Source: Telmatactis stephensoni
Taxonomy: Eukaryota; Cnidaria; Anthozoa; Actiniaria; Isophelliidae
Assembly: GCA_029948255.1 (NCBI GenBank)
Contig: JALIZF010001882.1
Location: forward strand, 806,001-870,000
DNA: 64,000 nt
Direction: 5' to 3'
Shown: positions 28,101 through 33,235 of the stretch, piece by piece
Position numbering within the stretch: the stretch's first letter is position 1
How the letters are laid out: each line of letters opens with the position of its first letter
Made by a program: the position numbers and the translations under genes
Notes under the pieces: generated by a model
What the model saw: only the letters and a program-made list of their open reading frames with translations
Databases searched by the model: none
What the model was told of the DNA's origin: nothing

Positions 28101-31100
28101 TCACAACCGAGTGGCACCATAACTGTTAGTATCCTAGCAACGGACAATGCCACCAAGCCTCTTAGTGCGTCACGTGATTTTGTCCTTCGAATAATTGACG
28201 TGAACGAGGCTCCATACTTTGAGAAGACTATCAATGTTTCGGTACCAGAAGATCTGGCACTTGGTCGATGTATTGCTAAAATTACAGCTAGGGACCCAGA
28301 CCCTGGTCAGACTTTAACTCTTTCGTTATTGTCACACCAAAAGACCTTTGAATTGACGAACACGTGTATCAACGCCTCAACCAATGAGAGCACGTCTAGG
28401 TATCTGACCAATAAGGGACCGCTAAGCTATGACGACACGTTCCCTGATCATATTTACAACGTACTAGTAGAAGCGCAAGACGACGGAAATCCTCCACTGT
28501 CGTTTAATGAAACTTTCTACGTACCTGTGGAACGTGTAGATCCGTGCGATACGCGTAACAACTGTGACGGAAACGCTACGTGTAATCGCGTGAACGGCAC
28601 GAGCTTTACGTGTAAGTGCAATGATGGTTTTATTGGAGATGGCTGGAGCTGTACCGAGATTAATGAATGTGAATCAAATCCTTGCGCATACAATGGAACT
28701 TGCATAGATATGATAAATGATTACAATTGCAGCTGTACCAAGGGATTCATTGGAAAATATGAGTGCATTCCTATTGATATCTGTGCCTCTAGTCCCTGCG
28801 TGAACGGAGCCACTTGTAACAGAGCAATCACAATTGATGAAATATTCAAAGTCTCATTCCAGTGTAATTGTGTACCCGGCTATAAAGGAAAGAACTGCTC
28901 TACCGAAATCGATGAGTGTGAACCACATCCATGCAACGAACGTGGAAAATGTATTGATGGAATCAACCGTTTTGATTGCTCTTGTTTCGAGGGTTACACC
29001 GGAACGCAGTGTCAACGAAACACTAAAGACTGTGCCGAAGGAGGAAATTGTAAGTCTCACCAAGTCTGCGTCCCACGGGATGAAACTCGCGTTTTGCGAA
29101 ACGAAAGTCGTGAGGAATCTGAAATAAAACAAGTCTGCTACAGTAAAGGTCTAGTCATTCCGTTATTTTTCAAACAAAACGTCTTTTCTCTTGAGGAGGT
29201 CAAGAAGTCCCACTGGAAGTATCTGTTTCAAACTTTTATCTACAAGAGAATGATATTTCCATTGGGAGATATTATTAACGATGAGGCAGACACAACTCGC
29301 GTTAAGGCGTCAGACGTTTACGTTGTGGAAACACGTGCGCGGTTACTGTACCCGCTCCCCGAAAAGAGAGTACGTAAGGCTACGCCAGAAAAGGTTCCCT
29401 ATACGACTATCAAGTTTGTTGTACTTGTGAGTTATCAGAGTGTTAATGTCGGTGTTGGGGTGAACATTTTTTACATTGCGTTAAACAAGACTTGTAATGG
29501 GATGAAAGAAGATGCTACAAACTACGAAAGAAAGGTAACACGACTTATCAAAGTAACAGTAAATGTGAATGTTCAATGTGAAAATGGCCTAAGTGACTTT
29601 TTGATGATATTTTTTCAATGGTATAAAATGGTATAACTAACTTTCCTATGCTGGAAAAAGTAATCTCAAGACATCGATCAAATAGTCACTTAAGTCATTT
29701 TCACAGTGAACCCTTCAAATGTCCTTCCACTCGAGGACAAATTTTCTTTGACAAATATTTTTTGCTCGGCGCGCGTGTGGATGAGAAAATTTGACCAAGT
29801 TTCATATGACAGATGCAATTGTCCTATGATATTTGCTCATTGCAGGCCGCAAAATACCATTTGCCATAGAATATTTATCATAGAAAATTGGCTCAAGAGC
29901 CTCAAGAGTGGTTTTATTTAAACATTAACGGTTAGGGCTCTCGTCCACGCACAGTCTAAGGAAACGATATTTCATTTTCAACAGCAAAAATCGGAGAAAA
30001 TAATGTTTTCAAATTTATCCTGATTAGTGTATACGTAACCTTGGTAGTAGACCCTAAACCCATTGTTTTCTTTTGTTATTTACCGAATAGTACTCATTAA
30101 ATAGTCATCTTTTTTCACTGGTTAAATAAAATCACTCTGTTGGTGGTAGTAATAATAGTAGTGGCTGTGGAGGTAGTTGCAGTTCTGTAGTGGTAGTGTT
30201 GTTGTTGGTTGGTAGTGGTGTGGTGGTGGTATAGTGATGGTAGTGATGGTAGGTAGTGGCAGTGGTGTTGTGGTGGTAGTGTTTTTGTTGGTAGGTAGTG
30301 GTGTAGTGGTGGTAGTGATGGTAGGTAGTGGCAGTGGTGTTGTGGTGGTAGTGTTTTTGTTGGTAGGCAGTGGTGTAGTGGTGGTAGTGATGGTAGGTAG
30401 TGGCAGTGGTGTTGTGGTGGTAGTGTTTTTGTTGGTAGGTAGTGGTGGTAGTGATGGTAGGTAGTGCCAGTGGTGTTGTGGTGGTAGTGATGGTAGGTTG
30501 TGGCAGTGGTGTTGTGGTAGTGTTTTTGGGCGTAGGTAGTGGTGTGGTGGTGGTAGTGATGGTAGGTAGTGCCAGTGGTGTTGTGGTGGTAGTGTTTTTG
30601 TTGGTAGGTAGGTAGTGGTGTGATGGTGGTAGTGATGGTGGTAGTGATGGTAGGTAGTGCCAGTGGTGTTAGGATGGTAGTGTTTTTGTTGGAGTGGATA
30701 TTGTGGTAGTGTTGCGGCGGTAGTGTTTTTGTTGTTAGGTAGTGGCGTTAGTGATGGTAGGTAGTGGCAGTGGTGTTGTGGTGGTAGTGTTTTTGTGGGT
30801 AGGCAGTGGTGTGGTGGTGGTAGTGATGGTAGGTAGTGGCAGTTGTGTTATGGTGGTAGTGTTTTTGTTGGAGTGGATATTGTGGTAGTGTTGCGGCGGT
30901 AGTGTTTTTGTTGTTAGGTAGTGGCGTTAGTGATGGTAGGTAGTGGCAGTTGTGTTGTGGTGGTAGTGTTGTTGTGCGTAGGTAATGGTGTGGTGGTGGT
31001 AGTGATGGTAGGTAGTGGCAGTGGTGTTATGGTGGTAGTGTTTTTGTTGGAGTGGGTATTGTGGTGGTGGTTTTACTTATCATTTAGTTGTCGTGGTGCC

Positions 31101-32412
31101 AAGACGTTTACCAATATCTTTATATTCTCCAGATTTGTGGAACAGTAGCAGAAATGATCTCCAGACTTGAAATAACTCCTAACAAAGGGCCCAACACAGC
31201 GGCTAGACAGGAGAAAGACAACAGATGGCTCTTTGGTCTACACCCTTATATATACTACTGTTTGATAGCTATAGGGGTAATGCTGCTCTTGTTGATTATC
31301 ATTGGAGTCGCTCTTCTCAGGTATGTCACACTTGCATTTGTTGATAGGAAATCTCTTGAATGAGAACCTTATTGTTGACCGTCATCTCTGTTTTACCATT
31401 TGATTTCTGTAGTCACTACATTAGAAATGTTCTACAAGTCTCTAGTCAGCTTCGCAGTGGCCAGAGTTTTAGTCACGCAATGAAAAGTCTTGCGTGACGC
31501 TCTTGTTGCTTGACGAGAAGCATTGCGTGACTAAAACCCGGCGGCTGTGAACGAGATAATACGCTTCTTAAGATTAATTTTCCCGCGTTTTACAGGCGTA
31601 ACTCGTTGGTAAACCAAAGACTGCGTGCATTCCAAACCCACCACGAACTCCTTGACAACGATAACCTCACCACTGACGTCATGCAACGTCATCAACTTTC
31701 AAACGAAGGCCAAGGTGAAGGGACATACAACCCCATGTATGGTGCCCCTGAAAACGTCGAACCAAGCTTTTCAATGCTTGATAATCCATTGTACAAAAAA
31801 CCTGCTGATGACAACGATGCGAAACCAGGAGAAGTTGGTTTTAGTAATCCAATGTATGAATCATTTAAGCCTGAAGAAAGCAACAAGGACGAATCTAAAA
31901 TCGAAGACGCGGTGGATGACAACGCCGACCCACTCTACCAAACCCCTGCTCCTCACGATAACAAGAAAAAGAAGAAGAAAGAAGGGAAGAAGAAGAAGAA
32001 GAACAAAGTGGACTCCGATTTCGACGAAATTCCCAATATAGCTTGTGCAAACCCAATGTTTGCAAATCGTGAAATATATAACGATCCAGAGGAGTTGGAG
32101 CAGGACGAGGAGGGTCACTATGCAGTGCCAAAAAGAAAGCACTCAAAGGCTGAACCAGAAGACGTTACAACTCCCTTGCAATCGTCTGAAAAACCTGACG
32201 ATCACGTTATGAGTGAAGACGAACCCGACCAGTCCATCTATGCCACACCCAAGAAGGTCGACCAACCAGAAGGGGTTTTAAACCCTCTTTATGATACAAC
32301 AATTGGGTTGGCCGAGCCGCCTGAGGATATGCCAACTGATATTTTGAGTGCCTTTGGTGTAACTACTTCAAAGAGGCTCGACGATGGAGATACCGGACAG
32401 AGTGACTGCTAA
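827..32412 (+). CDS. Giant TSP1-EGF-sushi-cadherin transmembrane receptor (31 exons, 5' partial)
   Basis: This gene would encode a single-pass surface protein for calcium-dependent adhesion. Exons: 827-1190, 2055-2274, 3066-3343, 3760-3877, 4475-4629, 5648-5847, 6089-6288, 6950-7058, 7342-7491, 7743-8162, 8801-10120, 10719-10868, 11517-11936, 12699-13791, 14265-14495, 15044-15642, 15934-16638, 17059-17635, 18282-18489, 18988-19204, 19574-19693, 20048-20122, 20267-20446, 23647-23841, 24228-24378, 25531-25655, 25859-26157, 26689-26923, 28041-29534, 31133-31320, 31596-32412. Junctions are GT-AG and phases match except at four frame breaks listed as findings. Order: six TSP1, EGF, CCP, about 26 cadherin repeats, four EGF, a membrane helix, then an NPxY-rich tail. 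No signal peptide was found, so at least one upstream exon is missing. Cadherin proteins occur in coral skeletal matrix; equating this gene with a named one would be guesswork. Confidence 0.85.
1440..1640. mobile_element. MITE-like foldback rich in GTTGCGCGCAAC words
   Basis: The left part (about 1453-1515) and the right part (about 1560-1626) are imperfect reverse complements; both contain an ACACGGT-type segment, a CCCTGCA/TGCAGGG pair and GCAACAT words. The element sits in the intron after TSP1 exon 1. A related element lies at 32500-32732. No transposase is present. Confidence 0.5.
2055..2274 (+). CDS. Exon: TSP1 repeats 3 and start of 4
   Basis: The exon begins in phase 0 after the acceptor TTAG (2051-2054) with a VSSWSSF reading. 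It contains a complete TSP1 repeat with paired cysteines, then the GWSSWSSC opening of the next. It ends with AAAG|GTAGGT, splitting a glycine codon that the next exon completes. Confidence 0.85.
3066..3343 (+). CDS. Exon: end of TSP1 4, all of TSP1 5
   Basis: The exon completes the split glycine codon, giving GTKSRTRS, and continues through CPALKS to a second repeat beginning SSWSSWSQC. The donor GTAAGT follows the valine codon. The long ORF starting at 3179 contains only its second half and runs into the simple repeat of the intron. Confidence 0.85.
3355..3610 (+). repeat. CTGT/CGGT tetranucleotide microsatellite
   Basis: Runs of CTGT, CGGT and TCGT occupy about 3355-3470, with a second CTGT run at about 3557-3600. 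The repeat lies in the intron directly after a TSP1 exon and makes the Ser-Val-Gly-Arg translation seen in one frame, which is not protein. Confidence 0.9.
3760..3877 (+). CDS. Exon: TSP1 repeat 6
   Basis: The reading VGAWSSWGAC followed by SRQRTR and CRGKPCPSL is a clear TSP1. The natural continuation would be the ETSKC encoded at 4475, but the only GT donor (3878) leaves one extra A, so the join is out of frame by one base. Confidence 0.8.
4012..4149. repeat. Foldback element with about 53-bp arms
   Basis: The left arm starts AATAGGCCCCTTGCAGCACG and the right arm ends with its near-perfect reverse complement. A loop of about 30 bp separates them. It lies in the intron between TSP1 6 and the EGF exon and is too short to code for a transposase, so it is a non-autonomous hairpin element. 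Confidence 0.8.
4475..4629 (+). CDS. Exon: EGF domain and first half of sushi domain
   Basis: From 4475 the frame reads ETSKCGSANGG and a full EGF spacing ending in CSCRPGYNLD and KKTC. One frame over, the same exon reads RTCGKASPRYCAS, the start of a CCP domain that the exon at 5648 completes in phase. The switch of frame lies near 4590, so the exon carries a one-base disruption or an assembly error. Confidence 0.7.
4843..5246 (-). mobile_element. tRNA-derived SINE remnant (minus strand)
   Basis: On the minus strand, 5161-5245 contains a tRNA-like head: a B-box-like GGTTCGAGTACC and an A-box-like TAGCGGTT. The body towards 4843 shares words such as CATGTCTGA and GAGCACAGCT with a second copy near 48190-48385. 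A TTAA-flanked MITE begins directly beside it. Confidence 0.6.
5251..5619. mobile_element. TTAA-flanked MITE (piggyBac-type)
   Basis: The element is bordered by TTAA at 5247-5250 and 5620-5623. Its termini are inverted: GGCGCTGTTACACTGTGCAA on the left and the reverse complement on the right, with one extra A/T beside the right TTAA. TTAA target duplication is typical of piggyBac elements. No transposase is present, so it would need one in trans. Confidence 0.75.
5648..5847 (+). CDS. Exon: second half of sushi (CCP) domain
   Basis: This exon supplies TKLGSTC, then CPKYYSLKGTSTITC and SGLWTSYSSTYC, the usual C-C-W-C pattern of a complement control module. It follows acceptor AAG at 5645-5647 in phase 1 and ends in phase 0 at GTACGA. 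The longer ORF upstream of 5648 is chance read-through of the MITE. Confidence 0.8.
6089..6288 (+). CDS. Exon: cadherin repeat 1 (N-terminal part)
   Basis: VLLSGTNTVAEN, then GTKIGTF and a VDP motif, is the A-strand and calcium-site opening of a cadherin repeat. FDYES near the end is the usual LDYE motif. The exon ends in phase 2 at GTAAGC and joins 6950, which starts with the missing base. Confidence 0.85.
6300..6740. repeat. Degenerate TTACGTT / TTAGTTTAACG repeat tract
   Basis: Words such as GTTACGTTTCCTTAG and TTTAACGTTGC recur through this intron with irregular spacing. It holds no exon. It precedes the triplicated acceptor region. Confidence 0.6.
6694..6990 (+). repeat. Three tandem copies of an intron-exon boundary
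   Basis: A segment with TACTTCTAG followed by TTTCGATATCAC occurs three times, with the exon start at 6750, 6855 and 6950 (spacing 105 and 95 bp). Only the third copy continues into the rest of the cadherin exon; the first two stop after the ACAATGGCAT segment. Confidence 0.85.
6950..7058 (+). CDS. Exon: end of cadherin repeat 1
   Basis: It encodes FDITVRSTDNGIP and TDVNEAPTDIQ, the end of one cadherin repeat and its calcium-binding linker. The exon ends in phase 0 at GTTAGT. Confidence 0.85.
7342..7491 (+). CDS. Exon: cadherin repeat (block 1, unit a)
   Basis: This 150-base, phase 0-0 exon reads LSSTSVDENS, STADPD and GGRFKIV. An exon of the same size and sequence type lies at 10719-10868. 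Confidence 0.85.
7545..7675. repeat. Inverted repeat in intron
   Basis: The segment ending ACATTTACTGTATTCTGTTT is mirrored by AAACAGAATGCAGTAAATGT about 60 bases on, and both arms also contain CCTACCTG/CAGGTAGG. It is probably a small MITE. Confidence 0.6.
7743..8162 (+). CDS. Exon: cadherin repeats (block 1, unit b)
   Basis: A 420-base, phase 0-0 exon with NFEKQQYHVI, NDVNDKPRDLKLSN and TDEDTGQ. It ends just before the donor GTAAGT at 8163. Its twin in length and sequence is 11517-11936. Confidence 0.9.
8163..8800. other. Intron without recognised features
   Basis: Pyrimidine- and purine-rich patches occur here, but no protein-like exon is seen. The ORF reading through 8163-8459 is exon read-through. 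Confidence 0.6.
8801..10120 (+). CDS. Exon: four to five cadherin repeats (block 1, units c-f)
   Basis: This is the largest cadherin exon in the + strand series (440 codons, phase 0-0). Linkers in order are LNVNEPP, IDVNDKP, TDQNETP, QDVNEAP and VDANDAP. A cysteine pair lies in the first full repeat, at about residues 67 and 74 of the exon. The ORF start at 8750 lies in the intron; the acceptor is TTTTCCAG at 8793-8800. Confidence 0.92.
10195..10288. repeat. Palindromic foldback, about 36-bp arms
   Basis: The left arm contains GGCACTATTCAAGTTACACT and the right arm carries its reverse complement, both bordered by a CATGACCC/GGGTCATA word. The loop is short. It lies in an intron and is likely a hairpin MITE. 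Confidence 0.75.
10719..10868 (+). CDS. Exon: cadherin repeat (block 2, unit a)
   Basis: A 150-base exon reading ISSLLLDENSD, STVDQD and NGRFKIDGNELK. It matches 7342-7491 in size, phase and sequence. Confidence 0.85.
10869..11516. other. Intron without recognised features
   Basis: A G-rich stretch follows the donor (10890-10930). No exon or clear mobile element was seen. Confidence 0.5.
11517..11936 (+). CDS. Exon: cadherin repeats (block 2, unit b)
   Basis: A 420-base exon with RDVNDQPRDLKLSN and ARDEDSGQ. The sequence is close to the exon at 7743, including the KAKATDYET segment. It ends at ATGCAG|GTTTGT. Confidence 0.9.
11950..12040 (+). mobile_element. tRNA-like SINE head
   Basis: An A-box-like TAGCACAGTTGG (about 11963) and a B-box-like GAGTTCGATCC (about 12004) lie at tRNA spacing. 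The ends do not pair as an acceptor stem, so this is a SINE promoter or a tRNA pseudogene, not a working tRNA gene. Confidence 0.6.
12041..12698. other. Intron with a short inverted repeat
   Basis: Around 12250-12400, AGGGGCGGATCCAGG and CTGAATCCGCCCCTGA are partly mirrored, which suggests a short foldback element. Nothing else was recognised. Confidence 0.45.
12699..13791 (+). CDS. Exon: cadherin repeats (block 2, units c-e and start of f)
   Basis: Linkers LDVNEPP, IDQNDQP, RDVNEAP and DDVNESP appear in order. The repeat order and a cysteine pair match the exon at 8801. It ends in phase 1 (CTTGTTG|GTAAGA), completed by 14265. Confidence 0.92.
13839..14118. mobile_element. MITE-like inverted repeat
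   Basis: The left end GCCTGCGTCACATCCGG is mirrored at the right by CCGGATGTGACGAAG. Inner segments (GTCTGCGTAACA and GTGTTACGCAGAC) also pair. It fills most of the intron between 13791 and 14265. Confidence 0.7.
14265..14495 (+). CDS. Exon: cadherin repeat (block 2, unit f)
   Basis: The exon opens GTLSTADPDN after the split glycine codon and contains RPLNYEV and STDSGKP. It enters and leaves in phase 1. Confidence 0.9.
14496..15043. other. Purine-rich intron
   Basis: The + strand is rich in A and G from about 14650 to 15000, which creates long artificial ORFs on the minus strand. No exon was recognised. Confidence 0.6.
15044..15642 (+). CDS. Exon: cadherin repeats (block 3, units a-b)
   Basis: Here the a and b units that are separate exons elsewhere (150 plus 420 bases) are fused. 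Linkers are DINEAP and SDVNDRPRDLKL. It ends in phase 0 before GTAAAG. Confidence 0.9.
15690..15895 (+). repeat. GGAA microsatellite
   Basis: Runs of GGAAGGAAGG, interrupted by GAGAGATGAAGG, fill most of the short intron between 15642 and 15934. Confidence 0.95.
15934..16638 (+). CDS. Exon: cadherin repeats (block 3, units c-d)
   Basis: It opens LTKNMTISVENINEAP and contains LDVNDRPSDI. The cysteine pair of unit c is conserved. 235 codons, phase 0-0. The acceptor is TTTTAATAG. Confidence 0.88.
16639..17058. other. Intron without clear features
   Basis: AT-rich, with an AATAAATAAAAAATAAATAA patch near 16890-16920. No exon was found. Confidence 0.5.
17059..17635 (+). CDS. Exon: cadherin repeats (block 3, units e-f)
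   Basis: Linkers KDVNEKP and IDVNEAP. A DPDNYGPRG segment matches unit e of blocks 1 and 2. It ends in phase 1 at AAAG|GTTGGT. Confidence 0.88.
17656..17797. mobile_element. MITE with GCAGATTTCGTATGA termini
   Basis: The left terminus GGCAGATTTCGTATGA is mirrored by TCATACGAAATCTGC. TTAA-type bases flank both sides (17647-17650 and near 17799). A related GTGCCGTTTTCACA segment occurs near 51735. Confidence 0.65.
18282..18489 (+). CDS. Exon: cadherin repeat with DRNDAP linker
   Basis: After the split glycine it reads LSVKKNFIISVTDRNDAP, then STVDQDDGQTFTY. It leaves in phase 2 (CACG|GTAAAT). Confidence 0.85.
18556..18706. promoter_or_regulatory. Cluster of CACGTG E-boxes in an intron
   Basis: Five CACGTG hexamers lie at about 18562, 18583, 18631, 18664 and 18700. 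Most are in a TCACGTGAC context, with diverged CATGTGAC and CACAAGAC words between them. This could be a minisatellite that happens to contain E-boxes or a bHLH-zip-bound intronic element; only the motif count is certain. Confidence 0.45.
18988..19204 (+). CDS. Exon: cadherin repeat with DINEPP linker
   Basis: It reads NDSTVLGVFSIGS, LNFEKYTKYTL and TDINEPPVNITL. It leaves in phase 0 before GTAAGT. Confidence 0.87.
19574..19693 (+). CDS. Exon: cadherin fragment (unit e type)
   Basis: Forty codons, phase 0-0. It reads VLENKPVNTKIGS and HDPDNAVIG with paired HFTCHV, as in unit e of the other blocks. Confidence 0.85.
19710..19990 (+). repeat. CCAA / ACCCACC low-complexity tract
   Basis: Irregular CCAACC, CCACCC and CCATCCATC runs fill this intron segment. 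Confidence 0.8.
20048..20122 (+). CDS. Exon: small cadherin fragment
   Basis: Twenty-five codons reading VINDLVLVV and VLDYETQNTYAVS, the LDYE portion of a repeat. Phase 0-0, acceptor TTATTAG and donor GTAAGT. Confidence 0.82.
20267..20446 (+). CDS. Exon: cadherin repeats with EDVNEPP linker
   Basis: It reads VNCSEQKPPNKFS, IEDVNEPPYNLTIS and VQDPDTS. Phase 0-0. A 3.2-kb intron follows. Confidence 0.87.
20690..21100. repeat. CCCCTCC tract and AAAAC tract
   Basis: A pyrimidine tract lies at about 20690-20775 and an A-rich AAACAAAAAAC tract at 21003-21090. The minus-strand poly-Phe ORF at 20912-21118 comes from the latter. Confidence 0.85.
21643..21876 (-). CDS. Candidate first coding exon of an opposite-strand gene (MGC start)
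   Basis: The minus strand reads 78 codons from ATG at 21876 to an excellent splice donor, AAAG|GTAAGAT, at 21643/21642, in phase 0. It begins MGCTPSIYEDNS, an N-myristoylation-type start (Met-Gly-Cys). MGCxPSI also opens PDE8 phosphodiesterases, but I cannot match the remainder to them. The composition is protein-like (KVQVQEKRPRKCC, TMNITIINTGDAKV, NELKNYF). No downstream exon in phase was found on the minus strand before 20447, so it may be an orphan duplicated exon. Confidence 0.4.
21833..23075. repeat. About 245-bp tandem repeat carrying a copied start codon
   Basis: The unit contains TTACGTCATGATTGCCATAG, a TGAGTCAG word, and the CTTCATAGATGGATGGAGTG segment whose reverse complement encodes the MGC start. 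Start-codon copies lie at 21876, 22121, 22368 and 22864 on the minus strand. About 250 bp of unrelated AT-rich sequence is inserted around 22457-22702. Confidence 0.85.
23094..23340. repeat. About 62-bp minisatellite
   Basis: Four units of ACAACAGAAAGTATTACGTC followed by ATCATTACCATAGTAACATC and a GTTATCGTAACTAATCG end. Each unit is related to part of the 245-bp repeat beside it. Confidence 0.85.
23647..23841 (+). CDS. Exon: cadherin repeat after the large intron
   Basis: It reads GSSFAKVTIS, LNFEAISSYQL and TDGGSPPL. Sixty-five codons, phase 0-0, donor GTAAGT. Confidence 0.87.
24228..24378 (+). CDS. Exon: cadherin repeat with DMNDPP linker
   Basis: It reads VIDMNDPPSNLTL and LDQDKGQTLVY. 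It leaves in phase 1 (CTTCAG|GTATGG) and joins 25531. Confidence 0.87.
24472..24723. mobile_element. MITE-like inverted repeat
   Basis: The arms pair through GGGTGAAAAACGCATTGCGC and its reverse complement, about 200 bases apart, in the intron after 24378. Confidence 0.65.
24724..25530. other. Intron with a short inverted segment
   Basis: Near 25220-25300, TCACCGGTGGCAAATCGCG is partly mirrored by a CGATCTGTCGCCGGTGA segment. The ORFs here (24806-25096, 25121-25498) show no domain and are not supported as genes. Confidence 0.5.
25531..25655 (+). CDS. Exon: cadherin fragment
   Basis: It reads VFTTKGNQLLLKKASLNYE and ITDNGKPP, completing the repeat begun at 24228. It ends in phase 0 before GTAGGG. 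Confidence 0.85.
25665..25765 (+). repeat. CCTT microsatellite
   Basis: About 25 nearly pure CCTT units directly after a donor site. They create the Lys-Glu-Gly-Arg reading on the minus strand. Confidence 0.97.
25859..26157 (+). CDS. Exon: cadherin repeat with an internal frameshift
   Basis: It reads LDCNDPPSDIK, VPENSPGGTL and DEDYSQDHTC, then loses frame near 26101. One frame over, KKAAGLDYETM follows at once. One surplus G in TTTTTGGTGAAG explains the break. The donor GTAGTT is intact. Confidence 0.75.
26415..26660 (+). repeat. CCGT/CCAT/CCTT tetranucleotide tract
   Basis: Successive CCGT, ATCC and CTTCC runs between two cadherin exons. They account for the Ser/Pro-rich ORF starting at 26377. 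Confidence 0.92.
26689..26923 (+). CDS. Exon: cadherin repeats with a second frameshift
   Basis: It opens VVQCTDDGSPPY, then shifts frame near 26725 to SQQSFNITVTDVNEAP. The second part stays open to the donor GTATGT. The two halves are ordinary cadherin sequence, so only the join is abnormal. Confidence 0.75.
27060..27190 (-). mobile_element. tRNA-like SINE fragment
   Basis: On the minus strand, TTGGCATGGTTGGCCTAGTG is A-box-like. The AGAAAAACCGGAGAACCTGG body resembles the one at 4843-5246. No complete copy is present. Confidence 0.5.
27191..28040. other. Intron with a fragment of a foldback family
   Basis: TATACACCTATTTCACAAAA at about 27379 matches one arm end of the palindrome at 53719-53973, so a piece of that family sits here. 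No exon was recognised; the ORFs at 27352-27907 lack domain features. Confidence 0.5.
28041..29534 (+). CDS. Exon: last cadherin repeats, four EGF domains and juxtamembrane region
   Basis: 498 codons, phase 0-0. It contains the end of one cadherin repeat (LDYETSQPSG, IDVNEAP) and a final repeat to about 28530. Four EGF domains follow to about 29027; three carry calcium-binding openings (INECESNPC, IDICASSPC, IDECEPHPC). A further cysteine-containing piece follows (CAEGGNC, QVC). The last 150 residues are not assigned; they could be an SEA-like membrane-proximal domain, but I see no decisive motif. It ends AGAAAG|GTAACA. Confidence 0.9.
29535..30130. other. Intron, unique-looking
   Basis: AT-rich sequence with no exon features. 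It leads into the minisatellite. Confidence 0.5.
30140..31075 (+). repeat. 72-bp GGTGGTAGT minisatellite
   Basis: Units such as GTAGTGATGGTAGGTAGTGG, then CAGTGGTGTTGTGGTGGTAG and a TGTTTTTGTTGG end repeat about every 72 bp (for example near 30255, 30327 and 30399). Later units diverge and are rearranged. Because 72 is a multiple of three, Val/Gly-rich reading frames stay open, but these are intronic. Confidence 0.93.
31133..31320 (+). CDS. Exon: transmembrane helix
   Basis: A short ectodomain piece (ICGTVAEMISRLEITPN) is followed by the hydrophobic run YIYYCLIAIGVMLLLLIIIG. The run is followed by VALLR and a basic stop-transfer sequence in the next exon. It leaves in phase 2. Confidence 0.92.
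31596..32412 (+). CDS. Last exon: cytoplasmic tail with NPxY motifs
   Basis: The tail begins RRNSL, a PKA-type site right after the membrane. It carries NPMY (31729), NPLY (31783), NPMY (31846), DPLY (31927), NPMF (32050) and NPLY (32281), plus a lysine-rich stretch near 31965-32010. NPxY motifs bind PTB-domain and clathrin-adaptor proteins in known receptors. There is no catenin-binding region that I can recognise, so it is not a classical cadherin tail. The stop is TAA at 32410. Confidence 0.92.
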
Positions 32413-32499
32413 ACGTCTGTTCACACTTCCTACTTGTTTCAACAACTGAAAAAATCCACTGGTGGAATTAAATTGGTTTACAGTAAACCATTAAACTGG

Positions 32500-32732
32500 T
32501 TCACGCGATGCAACTTTTTCTGCAGCTTTTTCTGTAACGTTGTGCACAACACAAAGTTGCACTGTGTGCACATCCCGCAAAACAGTTCGAGTCAACAGTT
32601 GCAGGGGTATTATCCAATTCTGCTGATACTTCTGCATCATTTTCTTCAACACAGTGCGCTATTGCTGCAGGGTGGACACGGTACAACTGCTATTGTGCGC
32701 AACGTTGCACGAAAAAATTGCATCGTGTATCC
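32500..32732. mobile_element. MITE related to 1440-1640
   Basis: The ends ACGCGATGCAACTTTTTC and GAAAAAATTGCATCGTGT are inverted. Internal CGTTGTGCACAACA and GGGTGGACACGGTACAAC words match the earlier element. It lies just downstream of the cadherin gene's stop. Confidence 0.65.
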
Positions 32733-32984
32733 GGTTCTTCAGGATATTCCAATTGTCGTATTTACACTAGAGATGAGACACTGTTAGATGCATTGACGTA
32801 CACTAGAGATAAATCATTGTCGTATTTACACTAGAGACCTTAAGAAACCTGTTCAGATCATAGCAACTCTCCGGGTTGGAATTCCTGTGTTTTGAAAAAA
32901 GAGAGAGACCCAGTCCCCTCATAGTGAACGTAACGACGCCCAGGTAGCTCGAGTTTCCTGCGAGGGGCTATTCAGAGCACAGGG

Positions 32985-33235
32985 GGGGCCCGGATTGGGA
33001 GTAAAATGAACTAAAGCTCTTTGGGCTTCCTGTGGCAACCTCAATGAAACTCGATCTCGTAAATGTACCGCCGTCACAGAAGGAGAGCTCTGTACTAAGG
33101 TGAGTGCGTTACACTAGTACTTGGCTCCGTGATCGAGTTTCATTGAGGCTGCCACAGGAAACCCAAAGAGCTTTAGTTCATTTTATTCCTGATAAAATAC
33201 TCCCAAGCCGGCCCCCCTGTGTTCAGAGCGGATGT
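32985..33235. repeat. Inverted repeat with a TSP1 exon fragment in each arm
   Basis: The left arm (about 32985-33055) and right arm (about 33133-33230) are near reverse complements. In the left arm the + strand reads LWASCGNLNETRSRKC and ends GLU-Leu-Cys-Thr-Lys before a perfect donor AAG|GTGAGT at about 33099. That is the middle of a TSP1 repeat. The right arm reads the same start on the minus strand, then diverges. Confidence 0.65.

Noticed and set aside
30234..31148. Val/Gly/Ser-rich + strand ORFs
   Set aside because: They are translations of the 72-bp minisatellite in an intron.
31625..32142. Alternative-frame ORFs over the cytoplasmic tail
   Set aside because: Shadows of the last cadherin exon, which has conserved NPxY motifs and a matching splice phase.
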